This document shows, in pieces, positions 1 to 9,134 of a DNA stretch of 23,646 nucleotides (position 1 is its first letter; every line of letters starts with the position of its first letter). Source of the DNA: Heterostelium multicystogenum (lineage: Eukaryota > Evosea > Eumycetozoa > Acytosteliales > Acytosteliaceae). A program made the translations under genes and the position numbers. The stretch is taken from positions 1 through 23,646 of the forward strand of contig RCNN01000361.1 in NCBI GenBank assembly GCA_003667245.1. The letters run 5' to 3'. The notes beneath the pieces are model-generated. The model was not told where the DNA came from. It worked only from the letters and a program-made list of their open reading frames with translations, and made no database searches.

Positions 1-333
1 CACAGACTTTATGAAGTGGCCAATGCGCCATGAGCTAAAGTGATGAAAGTCTTTGTGCAGTAATTGCCCGATCCAATTGATCGAAGCATCTCTTACGATT
101 TGTTGGATTAGCTTGGATAATAGGAATATTTGCGCAGGGTTTACTAAGGCCTGAATGCATCCGGCCAGAATGAAGCCTGCAATCAGTATGAATAAGGTGT
201 TCATTGTTGGCTGGTTGTTGCTAAGTGCGTCTACGACTTCTCCTAGCAGTAAAGGTGGCGCGAGCGCTATAAGTTTAAGCCCTATTGTGGTAAAGGATGG
301 TAGACGTAAGCAGAGCTGTATGCTGTTTTGCAT
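1..333 (-). CDS. ABC exporter, N-terminal part of membrane domain (partial, runs off left edge)
   Basis: On the minus strand an open frame runs from an ATG at 333 to the window edge (111 codons). It reads as the start of an ABC_membrane domain: a first hydrophobic helix with IALAPPLLLGEVVDAL, a second helix around FILIAGFILAGCIQAL, then the cytoplasmic extension with QLLHKDFHHFSSWRIGHFIK. That last stretch resembles the conserved 'LL.LPL.FF..R..GDI.SR' segment of peptide and bacteriocin exporters. The ATP-binding domain would lie beyond the left edge. It follows the YcaO gene by about 60 bases on the same strand, so export of the modified peptide is the obvious role (inference). The start is uncertain: ATGs at 390 and 374 lie nearer the YcaO stop, and the ATG at 390 shares this frame but is cut by one TAA, which may be a sequence error. 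Confidence 0.72.
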   Translation of the reverse strand, partial: MQNSIQLCLRLPSFTTIGLKLIALAPPLLLGEVVDALSNNQPTMNTLFILIAGFILAGCIQALVNPAQIFLLSKLIQQIVRDASINWIGQLLHKDFHHFSSWRIGHFIKSV

Positions 334-392
334 GCTATTTTAACAAGTGTTTGCATTTGGTCGCCTATAGGCATTCTTCGCTGCATTCATAC

Positions 393-1584
393 TTATAGTG
401 TAGGGGTGGGGTAGCTGAGTAGAGTGTGCTGGGGCGCTACCAAGTTTCCACTTCTAATAATGTTGAAGCGCTCAAGGCTGGGGATGTAGATTTGTATAAC
501 GCTACAGCCGTTGGCAAACTTGGTGAGTGTTCTGAAGAATATTTTCTTTCCGTCATTGGAAAGGCGTTTTGTAATGTTTGCAGCTGATGCGGAACGCTTG
601 CTGAGAATTGTTTGTGTTGATGTTTAATGAGGGGCAGTCTCAAGTTCTTTATTGAGGAGAACTCAATGAGAGGTTTTGAGCTTTTCTGAGCTAGACAGCA
701 GCTCCAGGGTTTTCTTGTCCAGCTCCTCTCCTGCAGAGTCATACAGTTTCGTTTGCTTGGAATTGCTCCGTCACCGCTCGCTGCAAAGCTACGTTAACGT
801 CCAGCGAGGCAACCTGAGCCAACAGATGCAATATGTAGATCGCCTGCGCCCGCTCTGGGGAAAGCTGCTGCAAATAAACGCCTAAAAAATCTTTAATGAC
901 CACGATCTGGAGACGTTGGGCAGATTTTATTGCATACGGATTGTTATGTAGTGCCATCGCAAGGAGGGATTGTGGACGGGGAGTATAAATTTATGGGTGG
1001 GCCGATTTTGCAAATGCCATATAATAAAAAGCGATAGAATGTGTCGCTCAATGACTTCGAGAATGCCGTGCAAGAGGGCCTCGTCTTCGTACATCCGAAT
1101 GCCATACCTGAATTGGATGAGTAGCGGGCTAGAAAAATTTAAGTGAGAGTTTCCTTTGGGATGTTTGTTTTTGGCGATGGCTGGGCAGAGGAGCGCGTGT
1201 GGGACTAATATTTTTCCTTTTTATCAAGGGTTGTGAGCGTTAAGCATTCAAGAGGCTCCTTGATTGAGAGCAGTTGAAGAGTAAGCCATCGATTTTTGCT
1301 GGCGCTTGTGCAGCAACTGCCTTGCAGTGACACGTCGTAATACCAAGGACGATTGGTTGGCCCGCGATAAGGTGCTCTAAGCTTTCAGCGAGTGCTCCAA
1401 TAAGTGATTCGGGCCTTTGCCTGCGCCCGATGCGACTAGTTGGCTATTTGCGTCGTACAGTTCCGTCGTCGCTACTAGGTTTTTCTTTGTTTGCATACTG
1501 CGTAATCGCAGTTAGGCCCAAGCTATGAATGGTCTCTTTTATTTTTGATAGAGCATTGGTTGGGCTTAGTTCTCGCTCTGACAT
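393..1584 (-). CDS. YcaO-domain protein (RiPP azoline/thioamide-type cyclodehydratase), frameshifted
   Basis: YcaO enzymes use ATP to activate peptide backbone amides and form azolines, thioamides or amidines in RiPP precursors. About ten minus-strand fragments in changing frames line up, in order, with a whole YcaO domain of roughly 397 codons. The landmarks are: N-terminal LVASGAGKGPNHL (near 1430-1400); the first ATP/Mg motif GALAESLEHL (near 1395-1365); a VPHALLCP strand (near 1200); the second motif EDEALLHGILEVIERH (near 1100-1055); VVIKDFLGV (near 900-875); IASVGSGCLAG (near 830-800); VALQRAVTEQFQAN (near 795-750); LERFNIIRSGNLVAPQ; and a proline-rich end, YPTPTL, before TAA at 393-395. 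The last two match the usual YcaO C terminus. The start at 1584 has a GAGG ribosome site six bases upstream. The frameshifts are as dense as in gdhB, so the gene may be intact in the organism. I see no partner E1-like, TfuA or dehydrogenase gene; one could lie beyond the left edge. Confidence 0.8.
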
Positions 1585-1603
1585 GCTTGCCTCGTTATTT
1601 TTG

Positions 1604-1636
1604 AATGCCGAAAGGATTTCCCTTCGGGCATTTTTT
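1604..1636. terminator. Hairpin between the small ORF and the YcaO gene
   Basis: AATGCCGAAAGG (1604-1615) pairs with CCTTCGGGCATT (1621-1632), with one mismatch around a 5-base loop. On the plus strand it is followed by six T (1631-1636), a good intrinsic terminator. On the minus strand, the direction of the operon, it has no U tract, so it would be a leaky terminator or a processing/stability hairpin. It lies just after the candidate precursor stop (1663) and just before the YcaO ribosome site. Confidence 0.6.
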
Positions 1637-1662
1637 AGCGGGTGCTTCATTTGTATGGAATG

Positions 1663-1777
1663 TCAGTTTGTGAGTGTGGCGAAGAAGTGGACCTCGGTCG
1701 CTAGTAAGCTTTCGGATGCGCCTGCGTTTTTGCGGAAAGCCAGTCGGGATGGTTATTTCGGAGCGTTTATTACCCAT
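1663..1777 (-). CDS. Small ORF upstream of YcaO gene, candidate RiPP precursor
   Basis: The ATG at 1777 has a strong ribosome site (GAGGTGA, about six bases upstream) and opens the operon. As written, the frame runs 60 codons to a TAA at 1595 but turns into an arginine-rich string after residue 16, typical of reading out of frame. Dropping one base in the five-T run at 1727-1731 gives a 37-residue peptide that ends at TGA 1663-1665 and has much better codon-position base use (G-rich first positions). The peptide starts MGNKRSEITIPTGFPQ and ends HFFATLTN. RiPP precursors are short, sit next to their YcaO gene and carry Ser, Thr or Cys in the core. This one has Ser and Thr but no Cys. It shows no similarity I recognise, so the precursor role rests on position, size and ribosome site only. 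Confidence 0.45.
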
Positions 1778-1829
1778 TTCAATCACCTCGTTTCTATTTT
1801 GAATTAGAGGCACTCGATAGTGAGTTCCC

Positions 1830-1853
1830 CACTTGCGCGTAATTTCGCAAGTG
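1830..1853. promoter_or_regulatory. Inverted repeat at the predicted transcript start of the YcaO operon
   Basis: CACTTGCG (1830-1837) and CGCAAGTG (1846-1853) form a perfect 8-base inverted repeat with an 8-base centre. It begins at the predicted first transcribed base of the promoter at 1859-1887. It could be a repressor operator or a 5' UTR hairpin. Confidence 0.5.
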
Positions 1854-1858
1854 ATCAA

Positions 1859-1887
1859 TTAATAGCAGTGGCCCTACCTCGATTCAA
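1859..1887 (-). promoter_or_regulatory. Predicted sigma-70 promoter of the YcaO operon
   Basis: On the minus strand TTGAAT (1887-1882) is followed after exactly 17 bases by TATTAA (1864-1859). Spacing is ideal and both boxes are one base from consensus. The predicted start near 1852 gives a 5' UTR of about 75 bases before the ATG at 1777. Confidence 0.5.
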
Positions 1888-1889
1888 TT

Positions 1890-2609
1890 GGTGTGAAGGC
1901 GCGAGCGTCCTGTGTTTGTGTAGGAATTATCTTCGTCGGGGCGTGGGATGATAGTTGTCTATGTTTGATTTTTTGGCTTAGCTGCGTTTGTACGCAGCTG
2001 TTTCAATGGTTTGTGATGTTTTATAGTTTTTATGAGAGTAGGCAAACTAAGAGCGGTTCGACAAATTACTCATTTAGCTTTTGATGTGATTGGGAGTTCA
2101 GCCTCTCAATTGGGAAGGGGGCGACCACCGAGAATTTACCCTGATGATTCACTTTCTCAGGAGGCGCGCGGCATGCTGGCGAAAATGCGGCGAATTTTGT
2201 GCTGCATCGTGTGTCAGACCTTGTGGCATGACCTGGCGGGCAATATCAGTCATTTCCGGTACTCGGCGCCTTGGGATTTCTCTGAAAACACCCGGTTGCC
2301 CAAGTCGCAACCCGCCGGCAGCGTGCCGATGACCGAATATGTCGCAGCGTCGCAAGCAGCTTGCTTCCTACACTCGTTAAGCTGCGCAACGGATGTGCCT
2401 CGCCAGGAGTCTGACCTGCCCGTCGTACCGTCACCTGGCAAGGTGCGCATCTTATGGAAGTTGAATGTGACCTCATTGTCTTGTCCAGCTTCACCCACCT
2501 GTCACTCTGAATTCGTTACTGTAGACCGCGAACAGAGCTGACGGTCTCCCCCGCAAGGGGATAACACGCGACGCTTCCATCAATAACAAGCCCAAGCGGA
2601 GTACCACAG
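1890..2609. other. Intergenic stretch without a convincing gene
   Basis: Base composition moves from AT-rich to GC-rich here. A perfect hairpin, AGCTGCGT-TTGT-ACGCAGCT, lies at 1979-1998 with only a poor T tract. Another small stem, TCCCC-CGCAA-GGGGA, lies near 2549-2563. Open frames occur (for example plus strand 2032-2541), but they overlap others of equal length, show no domain, and have unlikely composition (many Cys, Trp and Arg). I see no tRNA, repeat array or recombinase site. Confidence 0.5.
2344..2372. repeat. Degenerate REP-like palindrome
   Basis: GCAAGC-A-GCTTGC (2352-2364) followed by TTCCTACA resembles the 'TGTAGGAGCGAGC...GCTCGC' REP family of P. fluorescens read from the other strand. 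It is a single diverged copy. Confidence 0.35.
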
Positions 2610-5600
2610 ATGGCGTTCTTCACCGCAGCCAGCAAAGCCGACTTCCAGCACCAACTGCAAGCGGCACTGGCGCAGCACATCAGTGAAACAGGCAACTGCC
2701 ACAAAGTGGCGCTGTTCGCTTGAACAATTCTTCGGCATCATTTCCCGGATGAACTGACCCAGCGTCGCTTGTCCGACCTGGCCGGTTGCACCCTGTCTGC
2801 TGGCGCCTGCTTGAGCGCTTTGATCACAACCAACCGCAAGTGCGGGTCTACAACCCCGATTACGAACGTCATGGCTGGCAATCGACCCACACTGCGGTCG
2901 AAGTGCTGCACCACGACCTCCATTCCTGGTGGACTCGGTGCGTACCGAGCTGAACCGCCGTGGCTACAGCATCCACACCCTGCAAACCACCGTACTCAGC
3001 GTGCGTCGTGGCAAGAAGGGCGAATTGCTGGAAATCCTGCCCAAAGGCACCCAGGGCGAAGACGTTCAGCAAGAATCGCTGATGTACCTGGAAATCGACC
3101 GTTGCGCCAACGCCGCCGAGCTGAGTGTCCTGAGCAAGGAACTTGAGCAGGTACTGGGCGAAGTGCGCGTTGCCGTCGCCGATTTCGAACCGATGAAAGC
3201 CAAGGTCCAGGAACTGCTGGCCGGTATCGACGCCAGCCCGTACGTGATCGACGGCGAGAAAAAGCCGAGATCAAGAGCTTCTTCCTGGAATGGCTGGTGG
3301 GCAACCACTTCATCCCTTCCTCGGCTATGAAGAGTTTGTGGTACGTGACGAGGCGGACGGCGGTCATATCGAATATGAACGCCAAACTCGTTCCTCGGTC
3401 TGACCAAACTGCTGCGCCCGGGCCTGACTACCGACGAGCTGCGCATCGAAGACTACGCGGTGAACTACCTGCGTGAGCCGGCCGTGCTGTCGTTCGCCAA
3501 GGCTGCACACCCAAGCCGCGTGCACCGCCCGGCCTACCCGGACTACGTGTCGATCCGCCCAGATTAGACGCCGACGGCAAGGTCATCAAGGAATGCCGCT
3601 TCATGGGCCTCTACACCTCCTCGGTGTACGGCGAAAGCGTGCGGGTGATTCCTTACATCCGTCGCAAGGTGACGGAAATCGAGCGTCGCTCGGGCTTCCA
3701 GGCCAAGGCGCACTTGGGCAAGGAACTGGCCCAGGTGGTCGAGGTGCTGCCCCGTGATGACCTGTTTCCAGACCCCGGTGGACGAGCTGTTCAGCACCGT
3801 GATGTCGATCGTGCAGATCCAGGAACGCAACAAGATCCGCGTGTTCCTGCGCAAAGACCCGTACGGCCGCTTCTGCTACTGCCTGGCCTACGTGCCGCGC
3901 GACATCTATTCCACCGAGGTGCGGCCAGAAGATCCAGCAAGTGCTGATGGATCGCCTGAAAGCCTCGGACTGCGAGTTCTGGACGTTCTTCTCCGAGTCC
4001 GTACTGGCTCGCGTGCAGTTGATCCTGCGGGTAGACCCGAAAACCGCCTGGACATCGACCCGCTGCAACTGGAAAAAGAAGTGGTGCAGGCCTGCCGCAG
4101 CTGGCAGGACGACTACTCCAGCCTGGTGGTGGAAAGCTTCGGCGAAGCCCACGGTACCAACGTGCTGGCTGATTTCCCGAAAGGTTTCCCGGCCGGCTAC
4201 CGCGAGCGTTTCGCCGCGCATTCGGCGTGGTCGACATGCAGCACTTGCTCAGCCTGACCGAAGCCAACCCGCTGGTGATGAGCTTCTATCAGCCGCTGGG
4301 CCAGGTTTCCGGCCAGCGCGAGCTGCATTGCAAGCTGTATATGCCGATACGCCGCTGGCGCTGTCCGATGTGCTGGCCGATTCTGGAAAACTCGGCCTGC
4401 GGGTGTCCTGGGTGAATTTCCGTGCCTGCCGTCATGCCAATGGCCGCGAGTTTCTGGATTCACGATTTCGCGTTACATCGCCGCCGAAGGTGTGAACCTC
4501 GATATCCAGCAATTGAACGACACCCTGCCAGGACGCGTTCGTGCATATCGTGCACGGCGATGCCGAAAACGATGCGTTCAACCGCCTGGTGCTGACGGCC
4601 GGCCTGCCATGGCGCGACGTGGCGCTGCTGCGTGCCTACGCCCGTTACCTGAAGCAGATTCGCCTGGGCTTCGACCTGGGTTACATCGCCAGCACCCTGA
4701 ACAACCACACCGGACATCGCCCGCGAGTTGACCCGGTTTGTTCAAGACCCGTTTCTACCTGGCGCGCAAGCTCACCGCCGAAGACCTCGAAGACAAGCAG
4801 CAACGCCTGGAACAAGCGATCCTCACGGCCCTGGACGACGTTCAGGGTGCTCAACGAAGACCGCATCCTGCGTCGCTACCTGGACCTGATCAAGGCCACC
4901 CTGCGGACCAACTTCTACCAGGCTGACGCCAACGGCCAGAACAAGTCGTACTTCAGCTTCAAGTTTCAACCCGCACGCGATTCCTGAGCTGCCCAAGCCG
5001 GTGCCGAAGTTTGAAATCTTCGTCTACTCGCCACGGGTTGAAGGCGTGCACCTGCGCTTTGGCAACGTCGCTCGCGGCGGCCTGCGCTGGTCCGACGTGA
5101 AGAAGACTTCCGCACTGAAGTGCTGGGCCTGGTAAAAGCCCAGCAAGTGAAGAACTCGGTGATCGTGGCCGGTGGGGCGCCAAGGGCGGTTTCCTGCCGC
5201 GTCGCCTGCCGTTGGGCGGCAGCCGGGACGAGATCGCGGCCGAGGGCATCGCCTGCTACCGCATCTTCATTTCGGGCTTGCTGGACATTACCGACAACCT
5301 GAAAGACGGCGCCCCTGGTGCCACCGTTGAACGTGGTGCGCCACGACAACGATGACCCGTACCTGGTGGTGGCCGCGGACAAGGGCACTGCGACCTTCTC
5401 CGACATCGCCAACGGCAATCGCCATCGACTACGGCTTCTGGCTGGGTGATGCGTTCGCTTCCGGTGGTTCTGCCGGTTACGACCACAAGAAAATGGGCAT
5501 CACCGCCAAGGGCGCGTGGGTGGGGGTGCAGCGTCACTTCCGTGAGCGCGGCATCAACGTCCAGCAAGACAGCATCACCGTGGTGGGCGTGGGCGACATG

Positions 5601-7496
5601 GCTGGCGACGTGTTCGGCAACGGCCTGTTGATGTCCGACAAGCTGCAACTGGTCGCCGCCTTCAACCACCTGCACATCTTCATCGATTCCAAACCCGAAC
5701 CCGGCCAACAGTTTCGCTGAACGTCAGCGCCTGTTCGACCTGCCGCGCTCGGCCTGGACCGACTACGACACCAGCATCAATGTCCGAAGGCGGCGGTATC
5801 TTCTCGCGCAGCGCGAAAGAGCATTGCCATCTCGCCACAGATGAAAGAACGCTTCGACATCCAGGCCGACAAGCTGACCCCGACCGAACTGCTGAATGCC
5901 TTGCTCAAGGCGCCGGTGGACCTGTTGTGGAACGGCGGTATCGGCACCTACGTCAAGGCCAGCACCGAGAGCCACGCCGATGTGGGCGACAAGGCCAACG
6001 ACGCCCTGCGCGTCAATGGCAACGAGCTGGCGCTGCAAGGTGGTGGGCGAGGGCGGTAACCTCGGCATGACGCAGCTGGGTCGTGTGGAATTCGGCCTCA
6101 AATGGCGGCGGTTCCAACACGGACTTCATCGACAACGCCGGTGGTGTGGACTTGCTCCGACCACGAAGTGAACATCAAGATCCTGCTCAACGAAGTGGTG
6201 CAGGCCGGTGACATGACCGACAAGCAGCGCAACCAGTTGCTGGCGAGCATGACCGACGAAGTCGGCAGCCTGGTGTTGGGCAACAACTACAAGCAAACCC
6301 AGGCCCTGTCCCTGGCTGCCCGCAAAGCCTTCGAGCGCGTGGCCGAGTACAAGCGCCTGATGAGCGACCTGGAAGGCCGTGGCAAGCTGGACCGTGCCAT
6401 CGAGTACCTGCCGACCGAGGAGCAGCTCAACGAGCGCGCCGCTGCGGGCAAGGGCCTGACCCGTCCGGAGCTGTCGGTACTGATCTCCTACAGCAAGATC
6501 GACCTCAAGGAAGCGTTGCTCAAATCCCTGGTGCCGGATGACGACTACCTGACCCGTGACATGGAGACCGCTTTCCCGCCGAGCCTGGTGGCGAAGTTCT
6601 CCGAAGCCATGCGTCGCCACCGTCTGAAGCGCGAGATCGTCAGCACCCAGATCGCCAACGACCTGGTCAACCACATGGGCATCACCTTCGTTCAGCGCCT
6701 CAAAGAGTCCACCGGCATGAGCCCGGCGAACGTGGCGGGCGCCTACGTGATCGTGCGAGACATCTTCCACCTCCCGCACTGGTTCCGTCAGATCGAAGCC
6801 CTGGACCACCAGGTCTCGGCCGACGTGCAACTGGAGCTGATGGATGAGCTGATGCGCCTGGGCCGCCGTGCCACGCGCTGGTTCCTGCGCAGCCGTCGCA
6901 ACGAACAGATGCCGGGCGTGATGTTGCGCACTTCGGTCCGCACCGCACCTTGCCGCGCTGGGCCTCAAGCTCGACGAACTGCTGGAAGGCCCGACCCGCG
7001 AAGGTTGGCAGAACCGTTACCAGGCTTACGTCGAAGCCGGTGTGCCGGAGTTGTTGGCGCGCATGGTTGCAGGCACTACCCACCTGTACACCCTGCTGCA
7101 ATCATCGAAGCCGCCGACGTGACAGGCCAAAGTGCGGCAGACGTCGCGAAGGCTTACTTCGCCGTCGGCAGCGCCCTGGACTTGCCGTGGTACCTGCAGC
7201 AGATCAGCAGCCTGCCCGTGGGCAACAACTGGCAGGCCCAGGCCCGCGAAGCCTTCCGCGATGACGTGGATTGGCAGCAACGGGCGATCACCATTTCCGT
7301 ACTGCAAATGGCCGATGCGCCAGAAGACATGGAAGCCCGCGTGGCCCTGTGGCTTGAGCAGCACCAGGACATGGCTGATCGCTGGCGCATCATGATGGTG
7401 GAGATTCGTGCTGCAGTCGGCACGGACTACGCCATGTACGCGGTAGCCAACCGTGAGTTGCTGGACCTGGCGATGAGCGGCCAGTCGGTGCTGTAA
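2610..7496 (+). CDS. gdhB: NAD-dependent glutamate dehydrogenase, large 180-kDa class, frameshifted
   Basis: The enzyme converts glutamate and NAD to 2-oxoglutarate, ammonium and NADH in the cytoplasm and works mainly in glutamate catabolism. The span corresponds to about 1628 codons, against about 1620 in pseudomonads. It starts with [12 protein letters not shown] at ATG 2610, behind a GGAG at 2597-2600. The catalytic region near the middle holds [14 protein letters not shown] (5055-5096) and [12 protein letters not shown] (5133-5168). The NAD-binding Rossmann motif [15 protein letters not shown] lies at about 5580-5626. The last third (about 6100-7496) is nearly continuous except for a shifted patch at about 6935-7095. 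I count about twenty one-base frameshifts, including near 2722, 2756, 2800, 2925, 3262, 3570, 3775, 3925, 4215, 4345, 4735, 5175, 5420, 5700 and 6050. Protein identity persists on both sides of every break, which points to sequence errors, not decay. The gene stands alone and is followed by its own terminator. Confidence 0.96.
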
Positions 7497-7515
7497 CGGG
7501 TCTGACTGAGCGTTA

Positions 7516-7556
7516 AAACAAAAAGCCGGTATCGAAAGATATCGGGCTTTTTTTGC
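7516..7556 (+). terminator. Intrinsic terminator of gdhB
   Basis: AAAGCC-GGTATC, a GAAA loop and GATATC-GGGCTTT form a stem followed by a run of seven T. It begins about 20 bases after the gdhB stop. Confidence 0.85.
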
Positions 7557-7584
7557 ATTTGATTATCGGCGTGTTATCTCAACT

Positions 7585-7676
7585 TGTGGCGAGGGAGCTT
7601 GCTCCCGCTGGGCTGCGCAGCAGTCCCGTTTTTGGGGCCGCTGCGCGTCCCAGCGGGAGCAAGCTCCCTCGCCACA
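7585..7676. repeat. REP doublet (REPIN-like), copy 1
   Basis: Two REP units in inverted orientation: TGTGGCGAGGGAGCTTGCTC at the left and its near-exact reverse complement ending CTCCCTCGCCACA at the right, around a GC-rich centre (CTGCGCAGCAG...GGGGCCGCTGCGC). It sits between the convergent gdhB and GntR genes. It is nearly identical, in the same orientation, to the copy at 9135-9227. Confidence 0.9.
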
Positions 7677-7692
7677 GGTTAAAACAGTGTGA

Positions 7693-8378
7693 TCAATTGC
7701 TGCGTAGTAGCTTGGCTTCCAGATGATCCAGATGCCGGGTCATCAAGTTGACGGCTTTGCCGGCATCGCCATGCTCCACCGCATCCACAATCGCCCTATG
7801 TTCCTGCCATGCGCAATACGTGCAAGCCTTGGCCTCAAACTGCGCAATCGCCAATGAGGTGAGCGGCACCAGGCTGTTGAGAAACTGTGCCAACGGTGCA
7901 TTCCCGGCGATGGCTGCCAGTTGCAGGTGAAACTCCCCGGAGAGCCGAATCGCCGGGCCACGTTCGTCACGCTCGATGCAGTCGCGCTCCCGTGCGATCA
8001 ACTCCCGCAGTTGGCGGATCTGCGCCGGTTTCGCCTGGGCACACGCCAACTGCACCACGGTGATTTCCGTCAGGCGCCTTGCCTCGAGAATCTGCTGGGT
8101 CTGTTGTGCATCCGGTGCCGCCACCTGGGCGCGGTGGTTGGCCGCAGGATGATCACTTGCTGGTGCGACAGCCGCGCCAGCACCCGGCGAATCACGCTGC
8201 GGCTGACGCCAAAACTTTGCCCGAGGCTCTCCTCGGTAAAACGGCTGGCGGGGGCGATGCGTTGCTCGAGAATGGCGTCGAACAGTGCCGGGTAGATGTC
8301 GTCCACCGAGAGTTTCGGCTTGCCCACCAGGCGCAACGGCGTAAAGGGGAAAGGGGGGTGCAGGGCGTGAGCGGTCAT
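7693..8378 (-). CDS. GntR-family regulator with FCD domain (frameshifted)
   Basis: This is a transcription regulator of about 228 residues. The N-terminal winged helix shows SVDDIYPALFDAILEQRI, FTEESLGQSFGVSRSVIRRVL and LARLSHQQVIILRP. The C-terminal FCD ligand domain shows LTEITVVQLAC, GEFHLQLAAIAGN and EHRAIVDAVEHGDAGKA...MTRHLDHLE, with the usual His-rich metal/ligand positions. One frameshift near 8115 joins the two parts. The ATG at 8378 follows AGGAGA by six bases. It starts 17 bases after the stop of another GntR gene on the same strand, so the two are probably cotranscribed. The ligand cannot be told from the sequence. Confidence 0.88.
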
Positions 8379-8395
8379 GCGCGGTCTCCTGGAAG

Positions 8396-9100
8396 TCAGC
8401 TACCCAGATGGTCGTCCGGGATGTTCAAGCGAATGCCCATGCGCAAGCCTTCCTGCAGGATATGCCGGCGCATTTCGGCGCTGGCCAGGGCGCTGTTCTT
8501 GTTGCGGATCGCCCGCACCACGGCGTCGTTTTCCTGCAAGCGTTCCGCCAGGTGTTCGGGGGAGTTGCGCAGTACCTGGGCGCTTTGCTTGAGGGCGTTG
8601 CTGGTTTGTTGCACCACGTTCTGGAAGATCGGGTTGGAGGTCAGGGCGAACAGTTCTTCGTGGAACGCGATGTAGGCGTTCATCCCGGCTTCGCTGTCGC
8701 CGGCGTCGAGGGCTTCGCGCATGTCCATCAGGGTCAGGCGCAGTTGCCCGACTTCCTTGCTGCTGATGGATTGCGCCACTAAACCTACGATAAAGGGCTC
8801 GAGGGTGTAGCGCAGTTGCAGGATGTCTTCGAGGCTGGCGTCGGCCACGCCGCTGTCCTGGGCCTGGGATTTCGTTGAGGGTGGTTTCCAGCACCACCAC
8901 GCCCTTGCCGGGCATGGAGCGCACCAGGCCGAGGGTTTCCAGCACGATCACCGCTTCGCGCAGGCTCGGGCGGCTGATGCCCATTTGCTCGGCCAGTTCA
9001 CGCTGGCCGGCAGCATCTCGCCGCGCCGCCACTGACCCCTCGCCAGGGCGGCGCGCAGTTTTTCTACCACTGAATTGACGACGGTTGACGAGGTGATCAC
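8396..9100 (-). CDS. FadR-type GntR regulator (frameshifted)
   Basis: A regulator of about 235 residues. The GTG start at 9100 has GGGAG about six bases upstream; no better ATG fits the conserved N terminus (VVEKLRAALARGQW). The winged helix continues QRELAEQMGISRPSLREAVIVLE and LGLVRSMPGKGVVVLE. The FCD domain covers DILQLRYTLEPFIVGLVAQ, AYIAFHEELFALTSNP and AEMRRHILQEG. Frameshifts lie near 9025 and 8860. Members of this subfamily usually control uptake or catabolism of an organic acid. The DctA-type transporter immediately upstream on the same strand, with two GGTCTGACC palindromes in its promoter region, is the likely target (inference). Confidence 0.9.
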
Positions 9101-9134
9101 GTGTGGCTCCCTTTAAATTGAACTGTCTGCTTGG

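Noticed and set aside
420..640. Plus-strand frame that reads like a protein (VEALKAGDVDLYNATAVGK)
   Set aside because: It is the exact antisense of the C-terminal part of the YcaO gene; the minus strand gives the recognised family motifs and the plausible stop.
969..1126. Plus-strand GTG ORF behind AAGGAGG with a protein-like sequence broken by two stops
   Set aside because: It is antisense to the YcaO motif EALLHGILEVIERH, which is diagnostic. The AAGGAGG falls inside the YcaO coding region by chance.
2032..2541. A 169-codon plus-strand ORF before gdhB
   Set aside because: It has no ribosome site or domain, overlaps other frames of similar length, and has improbable Cys/Trp/Arg-rich composition.
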